The translations under genes were made by a program, and so were the position numbers. Below the pieces are notes generated by a model. That model saw only the letters and a list, made by a program, of their open reading frames with translations. It had not been told where the DNA came from and did not search any database. A DNA stretch of 6,580 bases from positions 1 to 6,580 of the forward strand of contig CAYPDC010000172.1 of assembly GCA_964409355.1 (NCBI GenBank), given 5' to 3'. Origin of the DNA: PCC-10605 sp964409355. Its GTDB lineage: Bacteria; Cyanobacteriota; Cyanobacteriia; Cyanobacteriales; Cyanobacteriaceae. This document shows, piece after piece, positions 1 to 6,354 of the stretch; the stretch's first letter is position 1, and each line of letters begins with the position of its first letter.

Positions 1-345
1 ATTTTTTTCTTTAATTATTAATTATATTCTCACAACTCATTTAGGACTGCTATAGAAAAACTAAAATTAGATATTAGTCTAAAAAAAGACTTAATTAAAC
101 ATCTCCAGAAAATTAATATTTTTAAAGTAATAAACTCTCAACAGGGGAATAATATCACTTCTTTTCCTATCATCATATACTTAGGAGAAAAATTCTATCA
201 TTACCATCTTAACGGAGAAGAAATTAGGGAAATTATCCGACAAGAATTACTTTTACAGGAATTAAATAATATTATCAATGGAGAATCCTTAATTTTGGAT
301 TTAATTGCCACAATTGTTTATCATTTGTCCATAGAAAATAAGTAA
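1..345 (+). pseudogene. Degenerate thioredoxin-like [2Fe-2S] ferredoxin domain remnant (tentative)
   Basis: One frame is open from 22 to the TAA at 343-345 (107 codons), but it is preceded in frame by TAA at 19-21. It has no ATG or GTG, and no TTG before 295, so it cannot be an intact gene starting here. The middle of the translation (FPIIIYLGEKFYHYHLNGEE, then IREIIRQEL) has the layout of the last strand-turn-helix of thioredoxin-like [2Fe-2S] ferredoxins (pattern P-hhhhY-x-G-hhY-x3-T-x-E-x-hx-EIh). The segment YSHNSFRTAIEKL sits where that family has C-x-x-x-x-C. No cysteine is present anywhere in the open frame, so a cluster could not be bound. It is either the decayed 3' end of a gene that began left of the window, or an unrelated protein interrupted by a stop or frameshift near the 7-T run at 2-8. 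The family assignment rests on pattern resemblance only. Confidence 0.35.
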
Positions 346-411
346 ATTAAATATTAATTAATATCATGATAAAGTCAATTTATTTCAGAAGTACGATCGC
401 ATCTTTTTTTC

Positions 412-433
412 CTCTCGCAAAGACGCAAAGAGT
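412..433. repeat. Short dispersed repeat of the CTTTGCGTCTTTGCG type
   Basis: On the minus strand the segment reads CTCTTTGCGTCTTTGCGAG plus AG, with CTCT/AGAG arms enclosing two direct TTTGCG copies. Sequences of this form are scattered through spacers of many cyanobacterial genomes (from memory). It abuts the stop codon of the 436-1326 gene. On that strand it is followed by A residues, not T, so it does not look like an intrinsic terminator. Confidence 0.45.
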
Positions 434-435
434 TA

Positions 436-1326
436 TCAAGACAAATATAGAGATATTCCCGATTGAGTCAAGGCTTTTTTCAACAAGTCTATTAAATTCT
501 CTTTTTCTCCCCAATCTTTTAAATAATTAAAATCTAAATCTCTTGATTGTACTTTTAATATACCCACAATATCTCGCCATTGACGCTCAGAAATTTCTTT
601 CCCTTCTCTATACCAAATTAATTTTTGTAAAATCATATCTTCGGGAGTTGCTAAGTATAAATAATCATTATTTGTCGTCACTTTTTCTAATCTTTTTCTC
701 TCCATTTCTCTTTGAATTAATGGGTTTTGATTAGGGATAAACACATCTATTTTTTCACTGGTATAAAAGTGAATTAAATTGAAGGAAGATTGATTAATAA
801 TTGCTTGTTTAACCGCCGTTTCACTCACATAAAATAAAGCCTCAACTTTCTTAATAAAATTATCAATATCTTCTAACTTCAAATCCGCAACTATATCTAA
901 ATCTAATGTACCACGAGGTTCACCCCAAAGAGAACTTGCAACGGATCCCCCCACAAAATACATTATATCTAAACTTTCTAATATTCCCCCTATTAATAAA
1001 GCTAATTCAATGGGATTTCCTATCATAAATTTTTCATGGTTATTCTCATATTTTTTATTAACAATAATCTTACTTATTTCCTCTCCTAAAATAATGTTAT
1101 TATACGCTATTTTTTGTTCTTTAATATTTAGATGAGGATATTTATTTTTAATTCCTAATAGGGTTAATTGACGACAACCTTGAGTTATTCCCATCGTTAA
1201 TTCAGACTTTTTCATCATCGACATTTTTCTCCAAATAGAGCATTGTAAAAAGTCCATTTCTATGCTAGTATCTTCGGATTGCGATCGATACCCTTCTGGT
1301 ATTTTGATTAAAGGTATTTTAGGCAT
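436..1326 (-). CDS. Nucleotidyltransferase-fold protein fused to a conserved N-terminal helical region
   Basis: A 296-residue protein in two parts. Residues about 17-90 form a helical module (EMDFLQ, RKMSMMKKSELTMGIT, RQLTLLGIKNKYP, ILGEEISKI). I recall this module as a separate small protein in many bacteria. Residues about 104-290 form a nucleotidyltransferase domain of the AbiEii/MNT-like superfamily: YFVGGSVASSLWGEP at 123-137 carries the GGS motif, D142 and D144 form the DxD pair, and D194 (KIDVF) is a plausible third carboxylate. Downstream are the conserved PEDMILQKLIWYR (228-240) and ERQWRD (247-252). All expected active-site residues are present, so it is probably catalytically competent. 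The substrate is unknown; relatives transfer nucleotides to tRNA or to protein partners in toxin-antitoxin systems. No second toxin or antitoxin gene adjoins it. The ATG at 1324-1326 follows a purine-rich AGAGGGG about 11 bases upstream, which supports this start. It is predicted cytosolic, with no signal peptide or membrane segment. The fold is secure; the role is not. Confidence 0.85.
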   Translation of the reverse strand: MPKIPLIKIPEGYRSQSEDTSIEMDFLQCSIWRKMSMMKKSELTMGITQGCRQLTLLGIKNKYPHLNIKEQKIAYNNIILGEEISKIIVNKKYENNHEKFMIGNPIELALLIGGILESLDIMYFVGGSVASSLWGEPRGTLDLDIVADLKLEDIDNFIKKVEALFYVSETAVKQAIINQSSFNLIHFYTSEKIDVFIPNQNPLIQREMERKRLEKVTTNNDYLYLATPEDMILQKLIWYREGKEISERQWRDIVGILKVQSRDLDFNYLKDWGEKENLIDLLKKALTQSGISLYLS

Positions 1327-1623
1327 AATAGATCTATCCCCTCTTAATAAATTAAATATTAGTTAAAAACCTAATTTTTTCTAGCAAAATCGAGTTAAAT
1401 TTATTTAACGCACCCCAAAGCGGATTACTGCGTGAATTAATTTCATTGTGAGATAAGGGTTTTGAGTCATCAACCCCTTTGCAATAAATTGGCAAAGCTA
1501 ATCGTAAACGTTCAATGAATTGAACTAATAAAATTCAATTTTACCTCGACTTTGAAAAAAACCTGCTACCTGAAACCTGCCTAAATCCGAAATTTTTGTA
1601 TCGAACTGAGTAATTTATCATAC
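1327..1623. other. Spacer with clustered small hairpins, no gene seen
   Basis: This 297-base AT-rich spacer lies between two minus-strand genes. No convincing reading frame is seen. It contains ACGCA/TGCGT arms (1409-1413 and 1429-1433), an AAGGGTT/AACCCCTT pair with one bulge (1455-1461 and 1472-1479), CTTTGC/GCAAAG arms (1477-1482 and 1492-1497), and a 6-bp GTTCAA/TTGAAC hairpin with a TGAA loop (1510-1525). The second and third overlap and would be alternatives. The spacer ends with a copy of the heptad repeat described separately. The promoter of the 436-1326 gene should lie in its left part, but no -10/-35 pair stands out. Confidence 0.4.
1557..1610. repeat. Heptad-type dispersed repeat, copy A
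   Basis: Read on the minus strand, the segment holds three successive 7-base units starting with GGT (GGTTTCA, GGTAGCA, GGTTTTT). It then shares about 33 further bases with 6489-6521, where both copies end in a TATC(G/A)AA(C/T)TGAG-like tail. Compared with the right-hand copy at 6454-6521 it lacks exactly one 7-base unit. Heptanucleotide tandem repeats (STRR-type) are known from cyanobacterial spacers; membership of a named family is inferred. Confidence 0.6.
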
Positions 1624-2070
1624 TCAAGGCAAGAAAGTCATATTTCTGATGATTTCTATGGGTAAATTGTCAACATCGGCAATGAATGCCACTTCATACA
1701 CCTGATTTTCTATTATTTGTTGTTGAGGAGATAACAATATCTTCAGAGGAGAAACTCTCGAATTATCTTCTCTACTTGCTTTGTCAAATTTATCCTCTAA
1801 CTCTTTTAACCATGTCGCTAAACTAACTCCTTTATCGCTTATATCAAGACAAAAATGATAATAACCTACATAGTGTTCATCATTAAACGCATCTGGCGCT
1901 GGTTTTGGTTGGGGTATTTGCATTAACTCTAATCTTCCCCCTTCTCCTTCTAACCAACAAGCAAGGGTATAACCTGTGGTAAATCTTTCTTTGACTCTAA
2001 ATCCTAATAATTCATAAAATGCGATCGCACTCATTATCTCAGCAGTGCGAATAGAAATATGATGAAACAT
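1624..2070 (-). CDS. VOC/glyoxalase-fold metal-dependent protein
   Basis: A 148-residue protein, the usual size of a single two-module VOC (glyoxalase I / fosfomycin resistance / extradiol dioxygenase) protein. It starts MFHHISIRT, the typical first beta strand carrying the first metal ligand (H3 or H4). Module 1 continues with AIAFYELLGFRVKER and ends at RLELMQI, whose E48 is the second ligand. Module 2 begins YYHFCLDI with H72, and E139 (LPIEII) completes the set. All four classical ligand positions are therefore occupied, so a divalent-metal enzyme is likely, but the substrate cannot be read from the sequence. An in-frame TTG at 2074-2076 would add two residues. I chose the ATG at 2068-2070 because it gives the family-typical N-terminus; no Shine-Dalgarno sequence supports either start. 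The upstream gene ends 24 bases before this ATG, so the two are probably co-transcribed. It is predicted cytosolic. Confidence 0.88.
   Translation of the reverse strand: MFHHISIRTAEIMSAIAFYELLGFRVKERFTTGYTLACWLEGEGGRLELMQIPQPKPAPDAFNDEHYVGYYHFCLDISDKGVSLATWLKELEDKFDKASREDNSRVSPLKILLSPQQQIIENQVYEVAFIADVDNLPIEIIRNMTFLP
2021..2028. repeat. HIP1 palindrome GCGATCGC
   Basis: A perfect copy of the highly iterated palindrome of cyanobacterial genomes. Other perfect copies lie at 2875-2882, 3091-3098 and 4534-4541, all inside coding regions. Partial copies lie at about 394 (CGATCGC), 1280 (GCGATCG) and 2347 (GCGATCG). Their density supports a cyanobacterial origin. Confidence 0.9.
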
Positions 2071-2094
2071 AAACAATAAACAATGAAGAATTAA

Positions 2095-2604
2095 TTACTC
2101 AAAAAGACGAAAATAGGGATAACGGGAAGGTGTGCCTTTTTCCTTCTCTAAAATAAAATTAATCACTTCCCAACAAGGTTCGGCATCGGATTTCGTGCTA
2201 AACTCCACAGGTAATCCATATAATTTGTATAGCTTACTATCTTGCTCTCCTTGCCAACTACTTCCTTTGTCTAAATACGCACTGATTAAATTATAATAAC
2301 GGGAGGCAATAATTACCTTAGTCGCTCTGTATCCCTCTGTATAAAGGCGATCGAGCGCCTCATGAATTTCAAAGCGAATACCGTCGGGGTGACTATGTTG
2401 ACGATACCATTTATTTTCCCATAACCGCCATTGTCTGCCTGATTGTAAATGAACTAATACTGCCGTATCAGGATTAGCCTCAAAAGCACCATGACGAGGG
2501 CATAAATAGCTATCGGTGAGGGTTAAAGCCTCAATGGTTTGACGACAATGGGGACATTTTATTTGAGGTCCGAAAATGGGATATTGTAGATTTGTATGAG
2601 TCAT
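2095..2604 (-). CDS. Conserved cyanobacterial protein with CxxC-x14-CxxH motif (TIGR02652-like)
   Basis: A 169-residue protein. Near its N-terminus C17 and C20 (CPHC) are followed after exactly 14 residues by C35 and H38 (CPRH). This is the signature of a family of roughly 170-residue proteins described only from cyanobacteria (TIGR02652, from memory). The arrangement suggests one structural zinc site of zinc-ribbon type. The rest is a mixed fold with conserved-looking aromatic stretches (RQWRLWENKWYRQH, and YPYFRLFE at the C-terminus). There is no signal peptide or membrane segment, and the function is unknown. A TTG at 2614-2616 would add four residues (MPII). The ATG at 2602-2604 was preferred because MTHTNLQYPIFGP matches the expected short lead before the zinc motif. 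The VOC protein gene follows 24 bases downstream on the same strand, suggesting a two-gene operon; ureF diverges on the other side. Confidence 0.85.
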   Translation of the reverse strand: MTHTNLQYPIFGPQIKCPHCRQTIEALTLTDSYLCPRHGAFEANPDTAVLVHLQSGRQWRLWENKWYRQHSHPDGIRFEIHEALDRLYTEGYRATKVIIASRYYNLISAYLDKGSSWQGEQDSKLYKLYGLPVEFSTKSDAEPCWEVINFILEKEKGTPSRYPYFRLFE

Positions 2605-2682
2605 AATAATTGGCAATAACTAGCTTAAGCAATAGCTTTGATTTTTTTTATTATAGTTCTCTGGTTCATAATCGGTTAATTT
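2605..2682. promoter_or_regulatory. Divergent promoter spacer between the CxxC-protein gene and ureF
   Basis: These 78 bases separate two divergent genes and must hold at least the ureF promoter. They contain a T-rich run (2641-2649) followed by TTATAGT (2651-2657), a fair -10 candidate for ureF. No -35 hexamer at standard spacing is convincing. I looked for an NtcA site (GTA-N8-TAC), which would be logical for a urease gene, and did not find one here. Confidence 0.3.
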
Positions 2683-3378
2683 ATGGTAGATTGTGGAATG
2701 GAAAATAGTTTATTATTCTTGCTACAGTTATGTAATTCTAGTTTCCCTTTAGGCGCTTACAGCTACTCTGAAGGTTTGGAATTTTTAGTAGAAAATCGGG
2801 ATATTGATGATGTTGAGACGTTGCAACAATGGCTTGAAAATGAGTTAATTTACGGCTCAATCCCCATTGAAGCTGCGATCGCACTTAGAGGGTATAATTG
2901 TTATCTTAATGGCGATGCTCAAGGGTTATATTATTGGAATAATTGGTTAAGTGCATCCCGTGAAACCAGAGAATTAAGGCAACAAAGTTGGCAAATGGGC
3001 AAAAGTTTCTGTCGTCTGATTTTAAATTTAATTCCTGATGACATTAATTTACATACCCTCATTCATGGTTTTGACTCCCCTTGTAACGGTGCGATCGCTT
3101 ATGGCATCATTACTGCTTACAGTGACATTTCTCCCCAACAAATGCTATGGGGTTATCTCCATAATTGGCTGAATAACTTAGTTAACGGGGGAATTAAATT
3201 AATACCATTAGGGCAAACCGAAGGACAAAAATTAATCTTAACTCTACATTCTACCATTGTTAACAGTAGCGAGGAAATAATGAGCCTACAAGATGATCAA
3301 TTAGCCTCCTGTAGTTGGGGTTTATCCTTTGCTAGTATCCATCATGAGACTTTATATAGTCGTCTGTTTCGCAGTTAG
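2683..3378 (+). CDS. ureF: Urease accessory protein UreF
   Basis: UreF acts in the cytosolic UreD(H)-UreF-UreG complex that delivers nickel to apo-urease and gates UreG GTPase activity. The 231-residue product has the expected length and diagnostic blocks: LLQLCNSSFPLGAYSYSEGL at 13-32, SASRETRELR at 90-99, the KLIPLGQTEGQKLI stretch at 172-185, and the invariant tail HHETLYSRLFRS at 220-231. The protein is all-helical and complete, with no frameshift. The ATG at 2683 gives MVDCGMENSLL. The ATG five codons on (2698) gives MENSLLFLLQL, closer to the usual UreF start. Neither has a clear Shine-Dalgarno sequence, so the true start is uncertain by five residues. It is the only intact plus-strand gene here, and no other urease gene (ureA-E, ureG) is in the window. 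Scattered urease genes are common in unicellular cyanobacteria, so this is not evidence of a broken pathway. Confidence 0.95.
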   Translation: MVDCGMENSLLFLLQLCNSSFPLGAYSYSEGLEFLVENRDIDDVETLQQWLENELIYGSIPIEAAIALRGYNCYLNGDAQGLYYWNNWLSASRETRELRQQSWQMGKSFCRLILNLIPDDINLHTLIHGFDSPCNGAIAYGIITAYSDISPQQMLWGYLHNWLNNLVNGGIKLIPLGQTEGQKLILTLHSTIVNSSEEIMSLQDDQLASCSWGLSFASIHHETLYSRLFRS

Positions 3379-3406
3379 GTGAATTCTTCACCCAGTTCGA
3401 CTTTTT
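3379..3406 (+). terminator. Candidate intrinsic terminator of ureF
   Basis: Directly after the ureF stop codon, GGTGAA (3379-3384) and TTCACC (3388-3393) form a perfect 6-bp stem with a TTC loop. A five-T run follows at 3402-3406. The eight-base gap between stem and T-run is longer than in a classical terminator, so activity is uncertain. A second TTAGGTGA begins at 3405, repeating the first eight bases around the stop. Confidence 0.4.
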
Positions 3407-3440
3407 AGGTGATTTCTAACAATAAATATACCTGCATGAT

Positions 3441-3470
3441 CCCCCCTAATCCCCCAAAACATAAAGGGGG
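3441..3470. repeat. C5/G5 hairpin, degenerate copy of a CCCCCTAATCCCCC-type spacer repeat
   Basis: CCCCC at 3451-3455 can pair with GGGGG at 3466-3470 around a 10-base A-rich loop, preceded by another CCCCCCTAAT at 3441-3450. Longer versions with a matching GGGGATTAGGGG right arm are common in cyanobacterial spacers (from memory). Here the right arm is shortened. It lies between the convergent ends of ureF and the 3562-5244 gene and may help separate their transcripts. Confidence 0.45.
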
Positions 3471-3561
3471 AATTATAAGGAAGATTGGTAAATTCTTTCT
3501 TGGAAACCGCCTTAGCAGTTTATCATAACTATCTGTAAAAGAGCTAGAATTTTCTCAATTC

Positions 3562-5244
3562 CTAATTCTTAAGTGAATTCAACTCTTCTAAAATAGTAAA
3601 AGACACATGATTAATAGCTAATTGACCTATGGATGTAATTTCTTTATTAATTAATTCCCCTTCACTCTTGAGGGTTTCAAAAGGTACATCTTTTGCCATT
3701 TCTACATGATACCAACATAAACCCATGAAGAAGCGAGTCGGATAAATATTAGAATCCTCCAAATCATCCGGGTTTGACTCCATCGGTAACCAACCAATAC
3801 TAGGTAAATAAAATTCCATCCACACATGGTTAAAGTCTGGCACTAAAGGCAAACCGAAATGAAGCACTTTTAATGGACATTTGTAACGTCCAACGGTTCG
3901 ACAGGCAATGCCATTTAATCTCGATAAAGCTAATAATAACCCTAAATATTCCCCGCAAGAACCAACGCCTCTTTTTAAGACTATATCAGGGGTATCAATA
4001 TGAGGCTTAATACCGTAGGTTAAATGATCATAAACATAATTGCGGATGTTATACATTTTACGCAAAAGATTAGTTTCTGAACCTCTTGCATCCTCTGCCG
4101 CTCTAAGAATGACATCCGTACTCATAGCCAAATTATCATCATCTACGAGATATTTATTTTCATATTCGGGGGGAAGGGGAGGTAATGCTTCACAATCTCT
4201 AGGTTTTAGTTGATATTTGATACTCCACACTTCTAAGACTGCACGCCAACCAAATACATAGCGCTCATCAGTGTTAAACTCAGGAAACTTGAATAATGCT
4301 ACTTTTTGCCCTTGATGATCTTCTTCAATATAGGTTAAGCCCACCGGTTCAATGCTTTTAATTTTTTGTCGATGGCTCTGAGTGGGTAGTGCAATGCGCC
4401 ATTCTAAGTCTTTCAATTCTAAATGATCGAGGGGAGAAATTTCCTCTACATAAGTCATTTCGATTAAAAAACCGTTAGATAGGGTGTATTTATTTTCTTC
4501 GTCAAGGTAAAAATATAAAGGATGAATGAAGGTGCGATCGCGGTACAATAGTTCGTGATTAGGTTCAGCATTGGGATTATCCCGAATATAAGGCTCTTGA
4601 TCACTATAGGCTATGTATAGTAATTCTTCTTCTTGGCTTGAATCTTGATAAAAAGCCAAAGCCGTCGGGGATTCAAAGGGAGTGAGGATACTATATTTTA
4701 TATCTCCTGTGGCGCGATCTAAACAATACACAGTTTGTTCAAGATTATCCGACAACCAAATTTCTTCTCCTTTGATAGTAATATTTTCCGCACCAATGCC
4801 GGGTGCATAAAATTTTGTCACCCCTTCCCCGTCTAAAGAATAAACTAAAATATGTCCCGTTTTTTGTGTGGTGATGTAAACGGTATTTCCCCATACAGCA
4901 ATGCCATTGGCAGAATAAGAGATAGAAAAAGCACAGAAAGGCTTGGATTTAATGATTAACTCATTTTCAAGCCATTCAATGGCACAATAATAAATGTATT
5001 CTCTACTGGTAAACCATAACTTATCATCAGAAATACATAAACCTTTCGCACCGATAAAATCTTGCCAACAAGAGTTATTGATAATTTTGGTGACGCTATT
5101 ATCTGGATTGATAGATAGTAAATAGCCATTGCGTGAATCGATGGCAAATAAGTGATTATGACTAAAAGTCATACCATCTATAGAAGTGGCGATAATGGGT
5201 CTAATGGTTGATGATAACGCAGATTTACGAACGGGAGAATTCAT
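3562..5244 (-). CDS. Transglutaminase-like domain protein with N-terminal beta-propeller-like region
   Basis: A 560-residue protein with three parts. Residues about 15-215 contain repeated short beta blades (HLFAIDSRNGYLLSI, KLWFTSREYIYY, TVYITTQKTGHILVY, EIWLSDNLEQTVYCL), like NHL/SMP-30-type propellers. Residues about 240-370 form a beta-rich linker of the kind preceding transglutaminase cores. Residues about 385-515 are the transglutaminase-like (papain-fold) core: the nucleophile region GVGSCGEY has C430, and FNHVWMEFYLP has H473. GWLPMESNPDD places E489 where the third triad residue, normally Asp, is expected. This looks like a peptidase or acyl-transfer enzyme whose substrate is unknown; most bacterial members are not true cross-linkers. 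No signal peptide or membrane segment is seen, so it is probably cytosolic. The ATG at 5242-5244 lacks a strong ribosome binding site, but no better start is evident. It converges with ureF and has 237 bases before the next upstream gene, so it probably has its own promoter. Confidence 0.85.
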   Translation of the reverse strand: MNSPVRKSALSSTIRPIIATSIDGMTFSHNHLFAIDSRNGYLLSINPDNSVTKIINNSCWQDFIGAKGLCISDDKLWFTSREYIYYCAIEWLENELIIKSKPFCAFSISYSANGIAVWGNTVYITTQKTGHILVYSLDGEGVTKFYAPGIGAENITIKGEEIWLSDNLEQTVYCLDRATGDIKYSILTPFESPTALAFYQDSSQEEELLYIAYSDQEPYIRDNPNAEPNHELLYRDRTFIHPLYFYLDEENKYTLSNGFLIEMTYVEEISPLDHLELKDLEWRIALPTQSHRQKIKSIEPVGLTYIEEDHQGQKVALFKFPEFNTDERYVFGWRAVLEVWSIKYQLKPRDCEALPPLPPEYENKYLVDDDNLAMSTDVILRAAEDARGSETNLLRKMYNIRNYVYDHLTYGIKPHIDTPDIVLKRGVGSCGEYLGLLLALSRLNGIACRTVGRYKCPLKVLHFGLPLVPDFNHVWMEFYLPSIGWLPMESNPDDLEDSNIYPTRFFMGLCWYHVEMAKDVPFETLKSEGELINKEITSIGQLAINHVSFTILEELNSLKN

Positions 5245-5460
5245 ATTTAACTTAAGAGATGATTATGGGACTATTGGAGGAGAAAATTAGATATGTTGGG
5301 GAATAAGTACCTACAAAAAATTAATTGTATATAAGCAATGAGTTTGAACCCATTATTATTAAGATTTTAGGCTCACAAAAAATTAACCCTCATACTGTAA
5401 TTATTAACCATCCACTAAGATAACAAATTTATCACCGGAAAAATTGCTTATCATGAACAA

Positions 5461-5479
5461 TTCAAAAACCTATTTTGAA
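5461..5479 (-). terminator. AT-rich hairpin just after the permease stop
   Basis: TTCAAAA (5461-5467) and TTTTGAA (5473-5479) form a perfect 7-bp stem with a 5-base loop, two bases beyond the permease stop codon at 5482-5484. The stem has one G:C pair and no T-run follows on the minus strand. It may stabilise the 3' end rather than terminate strongly. Confidence 0.25.
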
Positions 5480-5481
5480 AG

Positions 5482-6318
5482 CTATGGTTTACCATTCTGA
5501 TTAATAATGCCGTATTTGGGGGCAAAAATCATCGCTAAAACAAAAATAAAGCTCATTAACACCACAATACTCCCCCCCGTAGAAACATCTAAATGATAAC
5601 TTAAATAAGTTCCTAAAACACAGGATAGTACACTGCTCAAAGTAGATAGAATTAACATTTTTTCAAAACTATCTGTTAACAAATAACCGATCGCCCCTGG
5701 AGTTACTAACATTGCTACTACTAAAATAATTCCAGCCGTTTGTAAGGCAGTAACGATGGTTAAAGCCAAGAGAGAAAGGAGGGTATAGTACATAATTTGA
5801 GTATTTAAACCAATGGCTTTAGCGTGATGGGGATCAAAACAAAACAGTAGTAAATCTTTTCTGCGTAATATTACAACCGTTAAGGTAATTCCTCCAGCAA
5901 TGAGAGTTTGCAAGATGTCTTGGGGGGAAATACCTAAGACATTACCGAATAAAATGTGAAATAAATCGATATTACTGGGAATTTTGGTAATTAAGACTAA
6001 ACCAACGGCAAAAAAGCCCGTAAAAATCACCCCAATAACGGTATCTTCCTTTAAACGGGTTTTCGACTTCACATAACCAATGGCAACGGTAGCACCAAAA
6101 CCGAAAATAAATGCACCCACAGCAAAGGGTATATTTAAGGCATAAGCTATCACCACCCCCGGCACAACGGCATGGGAAACAGCATCTCCCATTAATGACC
6201 AACCTTTTAGGGTAATATAACAGGATAACACTGCACAAACTATACCCACAAAAGCACTCACCCAAAGTGCCTTCACCATAAAACCGTATTGCAAAGGTTC
6301 AAGTAACCAAGATACCAT
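5482..6318 (-). CDS. mntB: Manganese/zinc-type ABC importer permease, MntB-like
   Basis: The 278-residue product is an ABC-3 family inner-membrane permease, the channel of metal importers that work with a periplasmic binding protein (MntC) and an ATPase (MntA). It is almost entirely hydrophobic, with about eight predicted membrane segments (near 13-36, 54-82, 93-112, 135-151, 175-200, 200-215, 221-243 and 248-266). It carries the family hallmark GWSLMGDAVSHAVVPG at 39-54. Other typical blocks are RLKEDTVIGV (88-97), HILFGNVLGISPQD (121-134) and the AMLVTPGA region (202-209). The opening WLLEPLQYGFM and the wording of these blocks resemble cyanobacterial MntB more than ZnuB, but substrate choice between Mn2+ and Zn2+ is inference. 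The ATG at 6316-6318 was chosen over an in-frame TTG at 6325-6327, which falls in a tandem repeat. No Shine-Dalgarno sequence is visible. The ATPase gene that usually precedes mntB is not within 262 bases upstream. Confidence 0.85.
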   Translation of the reverse strand: MVSWLLEPLQYGFMVKALWVSAFVGIVCAVLSCYITLKGWSLMGDAVSHAVVPGVVIAYALNIPFAVGAFIFGFGATVAIGYVKSKTRLKEDTVIGVIFTGFFAVGLVLITKIPSNIDLFHILFGNVLGISPQDILQTLIAGGITLTVVILRRKDLLLFCFDPHHAKAIGLNTQIMYYTLLSLLALTIVTALQTAGIILVVAMLVTPGAIGYLLTDSFEKMLILSTLSSVLSCVLGTYLSYHLDVSTGGSIVVLMSFIFVLAMIFAPKYGIINQNGKP

Positions 6319-6354
6319 AATGAACAATTAATAATTAATAATGAACAATTAATA
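6319..6354. repeat. 21-bp tandem duplication at the permease start
   Basis: AATGAACAATTAATA occurs at 6319-6333 and again at 6340-6354, with a period of 21 bases. The array starts at the base next to the permease ATG, so it occupies the place of its ribosome binding site and leader. The sequence type (AATTAATAATGAACAATT) is a common spacer filler in AT-rich cyanobacteria (from memory). Confidence 0.6.

Noticed and set aside
395..433. Intrinsic terminator after the nucleotidyltransferase gene
   Set aside because: The CTCT/AGAG hairpin is followed by A residues, not T residues, on the minus strand; the T-run precedes it on the plus strand.
543..734. Plus-strand open frame of 63 codons
   Set aside because: It lies entirely antisense to the well-supported nucleotidyltransferase gene and has a low-complexity hydrophobic translation with no family resemblance.
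436..1326. Toxin-antitoxin operon around the nucleotidyltransferase gene
   Set aside because: No second small gene adjoins it on the same strand within the window; only the fused N-terminal module is available as a partner.
2605..2682. NtcA-type nitrogen control site upstream of ureF
   Set aside because: No GTA-N8-TAC match was found in the spacer, so nitrogen control cannot be claimed from the sequence.
4956..5147. Minus-strand open frame of 63 codons inside the transglutaminase-like gene
   Set aside because: It is an out-of-frame shadow of the larger gene on the same strand, with no motif of its own.
5453..5500. Tiny plus-strand ORF of 15 codons (starts MNNSKTYFES)
   Set aside because: It is very short, overlaps the 3' end of the permease gene antisense, and lacks a ribosome binding site.
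5972..6265. Minus-strand open frame of 97 codons rich in cysteine
   Set aside because: It is an alternative frame of the permease gene. The cysteines arise from reading GC-containing codons of membrane segments out of frame.
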